Shown: in pieces, positions 48,001 to 63,000 of the stretch | Layout of the letters: each line of letters begins with the position of its first letter | Numbering within the stretch: position 1 is the stretch's first letter | Assembly: GCF_947507565.1 (NCBI RefSeq) | Contig: NC_089177.1 | Location: forward strand, 1,858,648-1,922,647 | Reading direction: 5' to 3' | Length of the DNA: 64,000 nucleotides | From: Oscarella lobularis | Taxonomy: Eukaryota > Porifera > Homoscleromorpha > Homosclerophorida > Oscarellidae | Program-made: the position numbers and the translations under genes | The notes under the pieces: model-generated | What the model was told of the DNA's origin: nothing | What the model saw: only the letters and a program-made list of their open reading frames with translations | Database searches by the model: none

Positions 48001-51000
48001 CTGTTGTCGCCGATTTAAATGCCACTGATAAAGATATGGGCTCAAACAGTTTAGTAGTCTATCGCCTTAACGCAAACACTAGTTTTTTCCGATTGGATTC
48101 TCGTACGGGCGTACTCACTGTTGCACGAAGTTTGGACCGCGAGACGACAGCTGATTATCGGCTAGTCGTTGTGGCGCAAGACGGTGGTAGTCCTCATTTG
48201 GAAACAAGCGCTTCGGTGACAGTTCGTCTTCTCGACGTCAATGACAACGCTCCCAAGTTTCCTCTTTCGTTGCCAACCTTCTATGTCAACGAAAACGAGC
48301 ATATTGGATCGAATTTGGGTTTTATTACCGCTACGGACGCTGATTTGGGTTTGAACGGTCAAATTACATATTCCCTTGCACCGAGCCGCTTTGCGACAGA
48401 TTTCCAAATTGATTCGCAAAGCGGAGAGCTGTCCACGAATAGAACGTTCGATTACGAAGTCGATCCAGTTCTGCAGACTCTCACAGTCATTGCTTCTGAT
48501 AGCGGGTCGCCTTCTCTTTCTTCAACTGTATCTATCAACGTATCCGTTAGGGATCTCAACGACAATTCGCCACAATTTTCAACCGTCTTTCACTTTGTTA
48601 CCCTAAAGGAAAACTCTCCGTTGAATTCTGCTATTACGACGGTAAAGGCGAATGATTTGGATTCAGGGGAAAACGGTGACGTCACCTACAAGATCATTTC
48701 TGGCAATGAAGATGCCGTAGCGGCCGTTAACGCATCGACAGGAAGACTGACACTTGTCCGATCGTTAGATAGAGAGTCGAAGGAATCGTACCGATTTGAA
48801 GTTGAAGCCAAAGATCGCGGATCGCCTCCGTCACTTCCCGCCTACGCTTACGTGAACCTTACCGTGGAAGACGTCAACGACAACGCACCGGAGTTTCTTC
48901 AGTCTGTATACCAGTCGAGAGTCGCCGAGGGAACCGATCTGGGAACTGTTCTTCTCTCAGTCAGCGCGAGCGACGCTGATGTTGGTTCAAACGCTCTTGT
49001 CTCCTACAGGATAGTCACTGGAAACGAACTCGACGTATTCTCGCTGACATCGTCAACGGGAGAAATTCAGCTCAAAACTCCATTTCCTCGCCATATAAGT
49101 CATTTCTCTCTGATCATTCAAGCCTACGATGCAGGCGTTCCTTCACTCACGACTACAGTTTCCGTCAATATTACCGTTACAGAGCGTCTCGACGTCGAAT
49201 TTCAGATATCCGGTTTAGGATTCCTAAAATCGTCGAGTCAGGGCTCCAGTCAGCTCTTCGGCTTTTTTTCCAACAATGCTTCGACTTCACAAGGAACGAT
49301 AACTGCTACTCTTGGTCACTTGACGGCGTCGCAATCGTTTTCCGTCAAGAGGAGAGCGGCGAGTAAAATCACGGCGATTCTCATTGACAAAGAGCTGTGG
49401 AGAGACAATCCTGTACTTCGCGTTATTGCCCAGGTTCGTGACGACGCCCACGACGCCGTCGGCGTGGCAGCCGGCGCTGTAGCAATATTTCGCGTGCAGC
49501 CGAGTGCGACTCTTTCGCGAGTTCTTCCTGGCGTACGGCAGTTTATCTGTCGAAGCTCCGATCGCGGATTATGCGAGGGATCGATTCGTCTTCCCGCTGC
49601 CTGGTTCGACGATTCAGTTGCCGACGATACGGTCGACGTGGACTATCGTCTCGATACGGACTTCGCATCGCGTCCACTTGGTTCTGTCGTTATTCACCAT
49701 CACGACGCCGTTCCCGTCGTCACTCGTGACGTCGTCATAGAGTTGCCGTCACGTTCGCTTTTTCCAGGCGACGAATTTAGTGTTCCCGTCAGAGCGCACG
49801 CCGACTACGCGATTGCTACTTTTGCATTGAAGTTTGTTGTTTCCTCCAGTCTCGAAATCGTATCGGCAACGATTGACGAAACCAAATGGACGACCGTCGT
49901 TCGCCTTGACAGGAAAACCGGATACGGAATAACTGGCTACTTGAAGCACCCGGAAACCGCTTCGGACGATCTCACGACGGCCGAAGAGCTAATGTCGCTC
50001 AAATTCAAAGTGTCTGAATCTGCAGCGAAAGGCTATGCGAACGTCTCGTGTCTTGTCCAGTACATTAGCAATATAAAGAACGAGAAACTACAGCCGCACG
50101 GTGCTACGTCGCCAACGCATGCAACGATAATCGGTCGTTCGAATAGACGTGTATTTGTGGATTCGACGTCTACTACTGGATTGCTTCCCTACGCCGATCA
50201 GTCGGAATTAGTTAACACCGCTGTGCTGGACGGAAATCGCGTTGCAACGAAAATTCACATTTTGGAAGTTCTTTCGTCAGGGAAAACAACGGAAACGTCG
50301 GCGGCGGCGGCGTGCACGAGTCTTTCGCCGTCAATTGTCAAAGTGATGGCAAACTGCAGCGAAGCTTTTCTCGACGGAACAGAAACGACTCGTTCACCTT
50401 CGGCGAAAATTCGTATTACAATTGGTCGTCTGACGGCAGAACTTGAATTTCGCATTTGGTATCCACGCGGCGGCGATCTCGTTGTTCTGAGTTCGAGCCA
50501 GAGCGTTCTTCGTGCCGTCACCGGGTGGCTCGATCCGACGTCGTCGTGTCGCCAGTTGTATCAGCGGGCTCAGCTTGACGCGATCGCTTCGTATGCTTAT
50601 GACGATGTTGTGACCGCTGTTGATGTATCCGTTCTTTCGCTGATTGCTGGAAGTATTCGAAGCACTAACGCTTCCGTAGTTCGAGTGGAAGCGGCCGGAA
50701 AAATCGTCGGGTTGAATCCAGGACGAACACAACTACTCGCTATGCGGGGTGGCAATAGTATCGGCCGTCTTGCCCTCGTCGTCACCAACGCGGCGCCCGT
50801 TTCTGTAACAGCAATTGACGTTTCTATAGCAACTGGTGTGAACCTGGTACTAGGAGCCAGCGATCCTTTTGATAAGTTGTCCAGCCAAGTTGCCAAAGCA
50901 ACAACTAGTCAGCAGTTAGATTTTGAAGGCGTTCGGGGTCACGTTACTGCAACGGCAGTTTTCAGCGATGGATCACGTCTGACGTTGAACTCTGACTTGG

Positions 51001-54000
51001 GGCTGATTCTCAATTCGACTGATTCGTCGATCGTAAAGGTCGTCGCCGGTTCAAGCAGCGAAATTGAAGTCGTAGGAAGTGGACGAGGTTTGATCGTTTT
51101 GGCATCATGGCGTGTTGGATCCTGTAGAGTCGGACCGTTAGCAACGGGACTCGGAGAAGTCGTCGTCGCTTTACCGAATCCCCAGAAGTTGACTGTCACG
51201 CTTTCAGCGTTGAAACTAACGCTTCGAGGCGACACGGCTGAGTTCGCCGGCTTGCCAACGTCATCTGACATACGAGTCTTGCTTTCCTACTCAAACGGGC
51301 GAAACATCGATATGACGCGAGACGGGAGGACGATATTTGACCTTAGCGTAGCGAACAACCTATTTTCAGTTAATACCAACAGCAGCGGTCATCCCAACGT
51401 TGTGAGCAATACGGCCGGTCTTTCCGGAAAAGGTCGACTAATTATTCGGTTTACCCACGTTGCAATCAACCAAACGATTGAAATAACAGTAGCGGCGTTT
51501 TCTTCGCTGGATTTATACGCAACGCCTTACCCACCGTACTCGGGCTCCGAGTCCAAACGCCTAACGATCTTACGCAGTATTCGCGGAACACAAGAATACC
51601 AGAAAGCGGAACTACATTTAGATCTCGTTCTAACCGACGGTAGCGCAATTCCTGTTGCTTCCAGCCAGTACGCGCTGTTCTACTCGCGTGCTTCATCTTC
51701 ATTTATGGTCGGCCTTGACGGAGCCAATATCGTGTCGCCCGTCATTCCGGATCCTCTTCTCGGATCTGGACAAATTGTTGGCCGTTATCTCGGAAGAAAA
51801 CACGAAGAAATCCTTACCTTGGAGTTGTCTGACGCAGAAGTTCACATCGTAAATTTGACGTCATTGCTTGTCGGGGATGGCAGCGGGACGTTGGCTGGAA
51901 TTGTTGATACCGACGCTGACGTTAGCTTGACTGTCCACTTCAACGACGGAACGCAATTTGCGTCATACTTTACGAACGGTCGACCGTACATATCTGGACT
52001 TGTTACGATCTCTGCGAATGACACGCGATCCATCAGTATAGCGGACAAAAACAAAGGAACAGTTCGCTTGAAGACAAACGGGCAGTACAAAATTTCACTC
52101 CAAGCCATAGTAGCAGGTGATTCCGTTCAAACAAGCCATCTCTTTGCGTGCAATTTGGAGCCGGATGTTGGCGACGTAGATCTTGGTCAGAGACTCGGTG
52201 TTCCACTGCTTCCTGTTGCTGAAGGAAGTCAGTTTGAAGTTCCGCTGAGAATAAACACCGGTGCCCACGTTATTCGCACCGTGGATCTCTACGTTTTCTA
52301 CGATGAGAGCAGTGTCGCATTACTAGCTTTTACGAGCGGCAGCGATTGGGCTGGGACGAGCTTTACGCCTACAATCGACAACGCAAACGGAAGAGCTCGT
52401 CTTCGCGCCGCGTACACGGGAATTTCAACTGACACCTGGCATTTGGCAACGCTTCGTTTTGAAGCAAAATCTGTTGAAAGCTCGACTATATCTGGTCTCG
52501 TCGTAAAGCTCGAGACGGGCGACGCTCCACCTGTTGCTGTCGGAGCAGCAACTCCACGCGTTTTCATCGCCGGTGAAGCGACACTTGAGATTATGAGGAG
52601 TACGGGACGATCTAGGCGATTCGCGAGTCTGTCATCTCGACAGCGGCGGGCTTTACAGTGTCTTATTCCTCCCTGTAATTGTGCGTCCGGCCGCGAAACT
52701 GCTGACGCAAATGACGACTGCATTTTCACCAGCGACGACGTGGAATATCTTCAGGAATACTTAACAGAGAAACTATTTAATTTCACACTTGCAACTGCGA
52801 ACTACGCCTTAACGGCACAAAGACTGTCTCGTTTTGACGTTGATCTCAACACAGTTGTTGACATGAGCGACGTATTTCTCATGGCCAAAGTTGACATGAA
52901 TATGCTTTTCTTCGTTAAAGAATTGACGGTTGTTCCAGTGCAGAACGTCACGTCAGAATGCCTGCTGACTGTCAATGCAACTTTTGTGGGAAAGCGAGAC
53001 GCTCCAGCGACAAAATCCACGTATGTTTTCTTTGACTTCTCGCTGCCGTTCGACCCGTCTTTCACACGGCAAACGGAATTTGATAGTTCAACGTTTTCCA
53101 CAGGAACAGTGCTTCCCGCTGGAACGAAAAGCCGAGCTCTTCAAGGCGGAATAGTAGAAGCGGCTTACTCAGTGAACGGTGTCTACTCGATACAGGCGTC
53201 CTTCAAAGTGATCAGCAAGTCAATCGGATTATCGATAATTCAATCTAACTTGAATTCCGCAAACGAGACTCACTCTTCGAGAACGCTAGCCATGTTTGGC
53301 CGCCCTGACCCGCCGCCTGATTACGCGCAGTCAGTGCGTATTTCTTCTCTACCGAGATCAGCGGAAATCGTTGCTAGTTACGGCTTCACTCCACTGAGAA
53401 TTTTCGAAAATAGTTTACAAAGCGATCAGTGTGACAATCTGTTTGGTCCAATCTTCACTGAGTCTTCCTACAACGTCTCTATTCCAGAGGACAGTCCTAT
53501 CGGTTTGCAGTTGGTTGCGGTTCTAGCAACAGATGGCGACACGGGAACAAATGGAGAAATCACCTATCGAATTCTCAACCCAGACGACACAAACAACACT
53601 TTTATACTCGACCCGAGAACGGGAAACCTGACTTTGCAGAAAGAGTTGGACTACGAAAGTCAGACGTCGTACAGAATTTCAGTGGAAGCGCAGGACGGAA
53701 GTTTGCATGGCGCTCTGAAGGCTGTGACGATAGTATTCGTCACTGTTGATGATGTCAATGATAATGCCCCTCAAATCGAAGGATACAGCGATGTTCTTCT
53801 TTTTCCAGAGAATTCTCCTATCGGGACGCCCTTGCTTCAGATCAAAGCAAGCGATGAAGATACTGGAGCGAACGGCAAACTCAATTATTCAATTATATCC
53901 GGAAATATTGGCGGGGAATTCTCTCTTGATTCATTAACTGGCCAACTTTCTCTTGTTCGTTCTCTCGACAGAGAAACGTTTCCAAATCACGCTCTGCTTA

Positions 54001-57000
54001 TTAGAGTCTTCGATCAAGGCGTTCCTTCATTGTTTAGCCAAACGACAGTGACGATAAATGTCACCGACGTTGACGACAACATTCCCATTTTCAATAAGAC
54101 GAATTACAATTCATCGGTGTCAGAAGCGGCTCCTATCGGTTCTTCTGTTACCGTCATTTCCGCTTCTGATGAAGACGGCGGTTTACACGGTCAAGTTGTG
54201 TACGAAATTGCCAGTGGAAACGTTCACGACGCTTTTGTTCTGAACAATCTGACAGGAGTAATAGCGACGGCCAATACGTTGGACTACGAGACCACGAAAA
54301 GGTACAACCTCGTCGTTACGGCTAAAAATCCGTCTTCGCTTTCGTCGATTCTTCCGCGATCCGCCACTGTAACTGTTGCCATTATTGACGTAAATGACAA
54401 TCAGCCCGTTTTCCGTCAGGCAATATATCGATTGGACATTTTGGAAAATGCTACTGCGGGCGAAGTGGGGCTCTCTGTTGAAGCAACTGATGCCGACTCT
54501 GGAATTAACTCTTTGCTGCAGTATTCGCTGTCTAATGCAACGGCGTTTGCGATCGATTCGCAGGACGGAGCGATTTCGACAAGAAGGCTTCTCGACAGAG
54601 AAGTTCAACCGTCGTACACTGTAACTGTTTTAGCAGTGGATTCCGGATCTCCTCGCCTTACGGGGACCGCCACTATAATTGCAAATATTCTCGATGTCAA
54701 CGATAACTCTCCAGTTTTGACATTGGACAGTGGCAATGTAGCCGTTAATGAGGATGCTAGCGTTGGCCGTGTGATTACAGCAGTTCATGCGACGGACAAG
54801 GATTCGGGCCGTAACGCTTTAGTTCGATTCCGTCTTCAGAACGGATTTCAACATTTTGCCGTCAATTCGACATCCGGCCAAATTTTCACGACTTCGTCGC
54901 TTGATTTTGAGATTCAGTCGTCGTACAATTTGACGGTGATCGGTACGGACAGCGGAAGTCCTCCTCTTAGCTCATTCATGCAAGTTTCTATTGAAGTTAC
55001 GGATGTTAACGACAACTCTCCTGTTTTTACGCAGTCATCTTACATTGGTCAAGTTTTTGAGAATGCGACTTTGGGGGCGTCAGTCATTCGAATATCCGCA
55101 AATGATGCAGATATCGGATCTAATGCCGCCGTTTCCTACTCTATTTTAAGCGGCAACGTAGGCGGAGCTTTCCGACTCAGTGACCAAACTCCTGGCGTAA
55201 TAGTGGTTAACGCGTCATTAGACAGAGAAGTCATTGAGCGCTATACATTGCGCGTTCGTGCAACGAACGACCATGCAGGAATTGCCTCGGTTCCATCCGC
55301 CGTGGCTCTCGTGAACATAACAGTGTCGAACGTGAACGAGCGACCTCCCGTGTTTTCTTCGTCAATTTACAACGCTTCTCTACCCGAGAACTCTCCGTCG
55401 GGTCGTAGTATTGTGACTGTTTCCGCCAGCGACGCCGATGCCGACAGCATTACTTTCCGATTCGAAGATCCGATTCCGAACGAATTTCGTATAAATTTGA
55501 CCACGGGTCTCGTAGAAACTGCGGAAACGAAACTCGATCGCGAAACCAAAGACCGGTACGTTTTGGTCGTCGTCGCGAGTGACGGCGCTTTGACGGGAAA
55601 GGCGACGGTCGTCGTAACAATCTCCGACGAAAACGACAATCGTCCAACAGTGAATGCCGTTCAACCGATTCAAATGACGGAAGAAGCGGCGATCGGCTCA
55701 AGAGTTGCCCAACTCAACGCAAGTGATGCTGATTTGAACCAAAACGCCGCTCTTTTGTATTCTATCGTCAGTGGCAACGATGACGGAAGATTTGACGTTG
55801 ATGTAACCGGTCTTGTGACTGTTCGTCAGCGTCTGTCGCCTGGGATCTATAATTTGACCATTCGTGTGACAGATGGCGGATTAGTTGCACTCTCAACCGA
55901 AACCCACCTTGTTGTTAACGTTTCTGCGGTCTTCACCCCTTTCCCTGTCTTCTCCGAGGCAGTGTATTCAGCCAACGTGACGGAAAACGTTCCTCACGCA
56001 ACGATTTTGACAGTTTCGGCGTCAGTGTCGAACCCTGTTAGTGGTGGAATGCTGACTTTCTCTCTGGACACCGTGGATGCTGCTTTCGTTCTGAACTCGA
56101 CGTCGGGACAACTGGAAGTTGTACAGGCACTTGATCGCGAACTCAAGGCCCAATATACACTAGACATCAGAGCTATTTACACGAGCCCTCTTGGTATCAG
56201 TAACGACAGCGCTTCAGTTGTCGTAACCATCGTGGATGTCAACGACAACGCTCCTGAGTTCTCAGCAGCGATTTACAGAATTAATGTCAACGATTCTTCG
56301 GTGATCGGCACGGTTGTTTTCGTAGCAAACGCAAGCGATGCTGACTCTGGAATTAATAAGGAGGTCTCGTACCTGCTGGTTCCTTCGGATCTTTTCCGGT
56401 TCGATTCCTCTTCTGGTTCCGTGATTGTAGCTCGAAATTTGGTTGGTTTTGCCGGTGAAAATCGCACTTTGTTACTGACGGCGACAAACGACAAGAGCGT
56501 TCCTCCACTTTCCGCAAATGCGTCAATAGTTATTAGAATAGTTCAATCGCTTTTCGACGAGAACGCTACGGAGCCGACGACAAACGAGACTCTAACCAAT
56601 CTGGACACGCCGACATTTTCAGCGCGAATCTACAACGCCACCGTGCGCGAAGACGTTGATCCTGGCATAAGCGTTCTTACCGTTTCCGCGTTCGACTCGG
56701 ACGCTTTCGATGCCGGATCTATTTTCTACTCTGTCGATCCTATCGCTTCAGTACCGTTTGAGGTAAACCCTCGTACAGGCGTTGTAACTGTTGTTCGTCC
56801 GCTCGATTTTGAAACGAAGATACTGTATTCGTTTCTCGTCTTTGCTACGGACGCAGGCGGGCCTCGAAAGACAGGCCAAGCGTCTGTCCAAGTGACGGTG
56901 ACAGATGTGAATGATAACTCGCCGATTTTTGATCAGCCTTCTTATTCGGCGACAGTAAACGCAAGCAGCGTGGGCGTTCCTCTTCTTCGAGTTCGAGCTC

Positions 57001-60000
57001 GCGATTCCGACGCTACGTCGAACGGAAGAGTCAGATATTCAATAATTTCAGGAATGCTTTCCAACAGATTTACTATCAATTCAACAACTGGAAATATTTT
57101 CTTTGCCTCCGGAATAGCCGTCAATCAGTCGTTTAACGCCAGTTTTCAAGTTTTGGCCGAAGATTCGGGTTTTCCAGTTCTCAATGCTACAGCATCAATT
57201 CAAATCGATGTGCTCGCTTTTGTGGAAAGACGGGCGAATTCACCTCCTCGTGTCAACGCTCTATTTCAGTTTTTTGTCTCGTTTGACGCTTCTCGAGGCA
57301 GTCGCGTAGGAAGCGTCAACGCAAGCGATCCGGATGGTGACCTTCTGACTTTTTCGTTGGCGGACAGTTCTGGAAAGTTTGTCATTGATTCGCTCAATGG
57401 CGTAATCAGTACCAACGAGACAGAGCTGCTTTCTCCCAGCCTTGATTTGACTTACAACTTGATTGTGATTGTTGAAGACAGCGGTGGCCTGCAATCGTCT
57501 GCGAACGTATCAGTCATTTTAACTGATTTCGTCAGGACAAGATTCAACCAGACTTCCTACTTTGGCGAAGTTTTGGAGAACAATTTACCGCCCTCACTTG
57601 TACTGACTCTTGGCTTGATTCAAGGTAGAGATGTGCTCAACGTTACGTGCTCAGTGACGTCTAGGAGCGATCGTCTTTTCTTCATTACGAACGATGCCCG
57701 TTTATTTGCCAATGCTTCTCTCGACAGAGAAACCGCTATTTCGTACAACGTCACTATTACGTGTGATGTTGCTTCGACGATATCGTTTTTGTTCCAGTCG
57801 CTACAAGTTTCTGCAACTGTGGAAGTATTGGACGTCAACGACGGGTTTCCCCAAATTGAACGGATACAAACTTTTGCTCTGCCTGAAGCAGCGGCTGTCG
57901 GCTCAAGAGCCGGCCAAGTGACAGCCAGAGACGCAGATTCTGGCCGGAATTCCATGCTGACATATGCATTAGTCGGAAGCAATGCCAATCTATTTGCTAT
58001 ATCATCCAACGGAACGATCACCACACGTCAGCCGCTGCTTGAGCTAGACGATGAATTTTACAGTCTTGTCGTCATCGTTTCTGATTCCGGAATTCCTTCC
58101 CTGTCAACCAATGGATCTCTTCGCATTAACGTGACGCGTTCGCAAAACGCATCTTCACCCGTGTTTAGGCAATCTACATACGTTGCCAACGTGACGGAGA
58201 ACTCGCCTGTGAATACGTCGGTGATACGAATAGACGCTGTTTCTCGGGGTAACGGCTCGATTGCTTACGCCATCTTGGCTGGATCTTCTTTCCCGTTTGC
58301 GATTGATCGGCTCACTGGCAGAATTTCAGTTCGCGGGAGTCTTGACAGAGAAGCGACGCCTTCGTACCGATTCACCGTCACGGCATCAACTCTTGGAAAC
58401 GGAAGTCTACCGCCTGGATCCGCTACTGTTTCTGTGAAGGTTGATGATGAGAACGACAATTCGCCACAAGTCGATTCTATTATTTCTGCGTCTGTTCCGT
58501 TTGCTGCAGTTCTTGGATCTCGCATTTTGATCATTCAAGCAACCGATGCAGACGAAGGTCTCAATGGGGAGTTGGTGTTTTCTATTGTATCTGGAAACTC
58601 CGATGAACTGTTCGCTCTCAATCGTACATCAGGAGAATTGACTCTATCTCGTCGCTTTCCTTCTCAGATTCCTCAAACTGTCAATCTTGTTGTAAATGTT
58701 CGAGATCGTGGAATTATTCCGCGCAGCGCAAACACTACAATCAACGTTACTGTAACCGGGCGGCAAAGCTCGGGCTTGACTCCTGTATTCAATCAATCTT
58801 CCTTCACAACTTCTGTTGAAGAAAACTTGGCGCCAGTTGTGCTACTTCGTCTTGCAGCGCAGTCGTCCGGCAACGTCCGCTACACGTTTGCTTCGGGAAA
58901 TTCGGAAAGTCATTTTGCCATTGGATTAACGTCAGGTGACATTTCTGTTGTGAAACCTCTTGATCGAGAAACGCAAAACAGCTACATTTTGACTGTGCGT
59001 GCTGTCGCCTTTGACTCTGTATTTGCGCCAAATGGAAGCTCTCCAGCGGAAGCGAACGTGACTGTGAATGTTCTTGACGTCAATGATAATCGTCCTCTTC
59101 TACGTGATCCTGGTCCGCAGACAGCTTTTGTTGGAACGGCAGCAGAAACGGCTCTACTCACAATCACTGCAACAGACGCCGACAGCAAAAAGAACGCGCT
59201 TGTCACTTATTCTCTTAGCGGGCGCTCTTCCTTGTTCCAAATCAGCAACGACACCGGAGTTATATCAACTCAAACTCGACTTGCAAACGTATCGCTCAGT
59301 GACGTCATCGTCGTGGCAACCGATCAAGGACGGCCTTCTCTGTCATCGAATATAACGATCGTTTTCAATGTCACTTTGGAGCAAGTTCTACCACCGAACT
59401 TTGATCGTCCGTCCTACAACTTTTCCATATCGGAGAGCGCTTCAATTGGGGCCGTTGTTGGAACCATCAAAGTATTGACACAAAATCTAAGCGACAGTAC
59501 GGTCCGTTTATCTATCACGCGTGGAAACGAAGCCGACCGGTTTGGTATCAATGCAACTTCTGGTGTTGTAACCCTTGTCGATCTGCTAGACAGGGAAACG
59601 GTCGCTTCGTATCAGCTTGTTATTCGCGCAGAAAGGCGGTCGACATCAGGATCAGTAGCATCATCTCTTGTCACGGCTAATATTGGTGTCTTAGACGCTA
59701 ATGATCACAGTCCAGTCGTCACGGTCTCAACTGGAAACAGCACTACGCAATTAAACTCTTCGACGCCTATTGGCTTTTTCATTGCTCGCATTGATGCTTC
59801 TGACGCAGATGTCGGCGCAAACGCCGCCCTTTCGTACCGCATAGTCGATGGAAATTTTCTTCAGTCCTTCAATGTGTCGGCCGACGGTCGTGTTAGCGTT
59901 GCTCGAGAGCTCCCCATGACGAATCGCATCGTTGTGCTTATTGTTCAGGTGAGAGATGGCGGCGAGCCTTCTCGCGCTACGAACGCAAGCGTCAGAATCT

Positions 60001-63000
60001 CGATCGTTACACTGGGAGTCGGTCCTATGTTTGAAAGCGATGAATACGTCGCCACCGTTTCGGAGACGGCTGCAGTTGGTACGACTGTTTCTCGAATCGT
60101 CGCCTTCGCAAATAACACCGTTTTTTATAATTTGCGTCAGGCTGATGGAATTTTGTCTTCAGCCTTCCGAATCGGCAGTTTCAATGGCGTAGGTATTGTC
60201 ACCGTTAACGAGAAACTGGATAGGGAGACACGAGAAACGTACGAGTATGATGTTGAGGCGAGCACATTTGACTTGCGAATTGGTCAGCCAGTGCTGAGCT
60301 TCGCAAGTTTGACTATAACAGTGGAAGATGCAAACGACAACGCGCCGGCATTTGGAAAATCAGAATACAACGTTACCATTCTTGAGAGCACGAATGTAGG
60401 TGCGGTTATTTTCACTGCATCGGCTCTAGATGCGGATGAAGGACGAAACGCCGTCGTTCGATATGAACTAGTGAATGGATCGAGCAGTTTTTCAATTAAC
60501 GTTTCGACTGGCGATGTCGTTCTGCTAGTGAAACTTGATCGAGAGGCTCGGGCTGAGTTTCTGCTGCGTCTTCGCGCGTCTGACGCCTTAAATAGTTCTC
60601 TTTTCTCGGAGGCCATGCTGAAAGTGACTGTCCTCGATGTCAACGACAATCGTCCGGTTATTCGACCTCTTACTGTGCAAACAGTGGCTGAGAATTCTCT
60701 TATTGGTACAGTCGTCTTTAATGTGACTGCAACGGACGACGATTCGGCTATGAATGGATTATTGACCTACGATATCGTCAGTGGAAATTTGAACGACTCG
60801 TTCGCGATTTCTCAAAGCGGGGCTGTCTCTGTTCGACGCCTTCTTGACGCGGAAACGAGATCGCTTTACACTCTGAAAATAAACGTGTCAGATGGCAGGG
60901 GAGCCGATAGTAGTATAAACGTCGTCGTTAGAATTTTGGATGTGAACGAATTCAATTTGACTTTCGAACGAAGCTACTACAATGCGTCAATTTATGAGAA
61001 TGCTACGATAGGCGACGTCGTGACTGTCGTAAGGGCAAGTGACGCCGATGCGACAGCTGGCAACGTGACTTACGAGATTGCGAATGAGGAATCGTTTGTA
61101 GTAGATCGTCGAACCGGAGTTGTATCTGTCAATGAAAGTTTGGATAGAGAAACCCGATCATCGTATCGTTTTCTCGTGGCCGCTATCGAGGGGCTTTCAA
61201 GAACGGAGGTTTCTGTCAGCGTTTCTCTTATTGACGTTAACGACAATAAGCCGCACTTTTCAGTTCTCAGAACGGAAGAAACGATTGCAGAATCTATGCC
61301 TGTTGGCAGCGATATTGTCCAAGTGACGGCAACCGATGCAGATAGTGGCGCCAATGCCGCCCTACATTACCTCATTGCTTCCGGAAATGATTTAAATATT
61401 TTCGACATTTACCGTAATAACGGAACGATTTTCCTTCACAATCCGATTCCTCCGTCACAAATTGCGCCCGTCACTTTAATTGTAAAGGCTAGAGATGGAG
61501 GCAGGCCACAATTAGAAAGTGAAACAATTGTCGTTATCATTATTGAACGGGTTCAAGAAAAAGTTACCTTTGACTTTAATTCCACTATCGATTTTGAATT
61601 TTCAACTGGTGGCGGAAGTTTCTTGCAACAGCCGACTCATCGTATTACTGCAGACGAGTACAGGCAAAATTTTGGTTTTCTTTTCTCAGGTGGAACGTTC
61701 ACGGCTCAAGTGGGTTCCAAGACATCTTCACAAGTTTTCTCCATAGAACTAAACCCACCGACGAGTCTTAGAGTCGTCCTTTTGACGGAAGTTGCTTGGT
61801 TTGACGATCCGGTTATAAAATTGGCTGTGCAAGTGCGAGACGCCGCTTTTCATGTGCGCACTCTTCCCTGCATTGTTGAAACTGAAATCAGAAAGCCATC
61901 GACTGGGGAAGTAGTCAAAGGGCAATGTTCACCAGATTCTAACAGTGGAACGTGTCTCCTAACACAACGAGTGCCCGACAACTGGTTTGATTTGTCCGAT
62001 AATGGGCTGAACGTAACGTCTTACATTGTTTTTGGAGGACTGCGATCTGCATCAAATGTTTCTTCGTTTGCAACGTTGCTCTCTAAACCGCAATACGTTG
62101 TACGTCGTGACGTCGTTGTCGTCGCACCGTTTCGCTCCATTTACTCTTCCCAAATGTTTTCGGTTGACGTCTATGCTCACATTGACTACGCCGTTGGTCA
62201 GTATCAATTTTCTATCAATACAGATGCTCCCTTGTCTATTGTCAGCGCTTCCGTGGATCAGTCTCTGTACACGGCTCAATTCGCGCGGTCCAACGCAACG
62301 TCGCTGACGGTGACGGCATCTGTAACGGCTCAGGCCGGACAGACTTTACCGAGCGGCTTAGTCAACGCTTCTACGTTACTAGCAACCGTGAAATTTCAGG
62401 CAGCGTCTTCTATAGCGTTCGATGCGGCTGCTTCTTTCTCAGTTACAGTGTCTCAACTTTTTGACATTCACGGCAACTCCTTTTCTCCGCGCGGCCAACC
62501 GCTTCCGGCACGAGCAACCAAAGTCGATCGTTCTGGTGTTGCGATTGGAGACGCAGCTGTCTTTGTGTCGTCGGACTCGCCAAAAGGCATCATCGTCCAT
62601 GCCTCAGATAGCGAAATGTTGAATACGGCAAGTTTGAATGGAGTGGACGTGACGGCGTCTGTCAGCGTTTTGGAAGTGGCGGCAAATAGAGGATTTTTGT
62701 CTTGCTCGAGTCCCACATGCATGAGTGCAGATCCAGCTGCGCTGAAAGTCGACGGTGACTGTCGTTCGGCTTATGTGAATGGAACAGAGACACGCGGAAC
62801 CGCACGTGTTAACGTCGCCGTATCTTGTGGGGGGTTCTTAGAGGAACTTCCATTCCGAGTTTGGTTTCCAGACTTTCCTGTTACCGTTTCAATTGAAGAT
62901 GACGTCCTAAATCGCGTTCAAGACTGGCTGAACCCTCTATGTGGCGAGCAATATCAAAGATCGGAAGTTACTGTAGCAGCATCTTTTTCAGCTGGAAATA

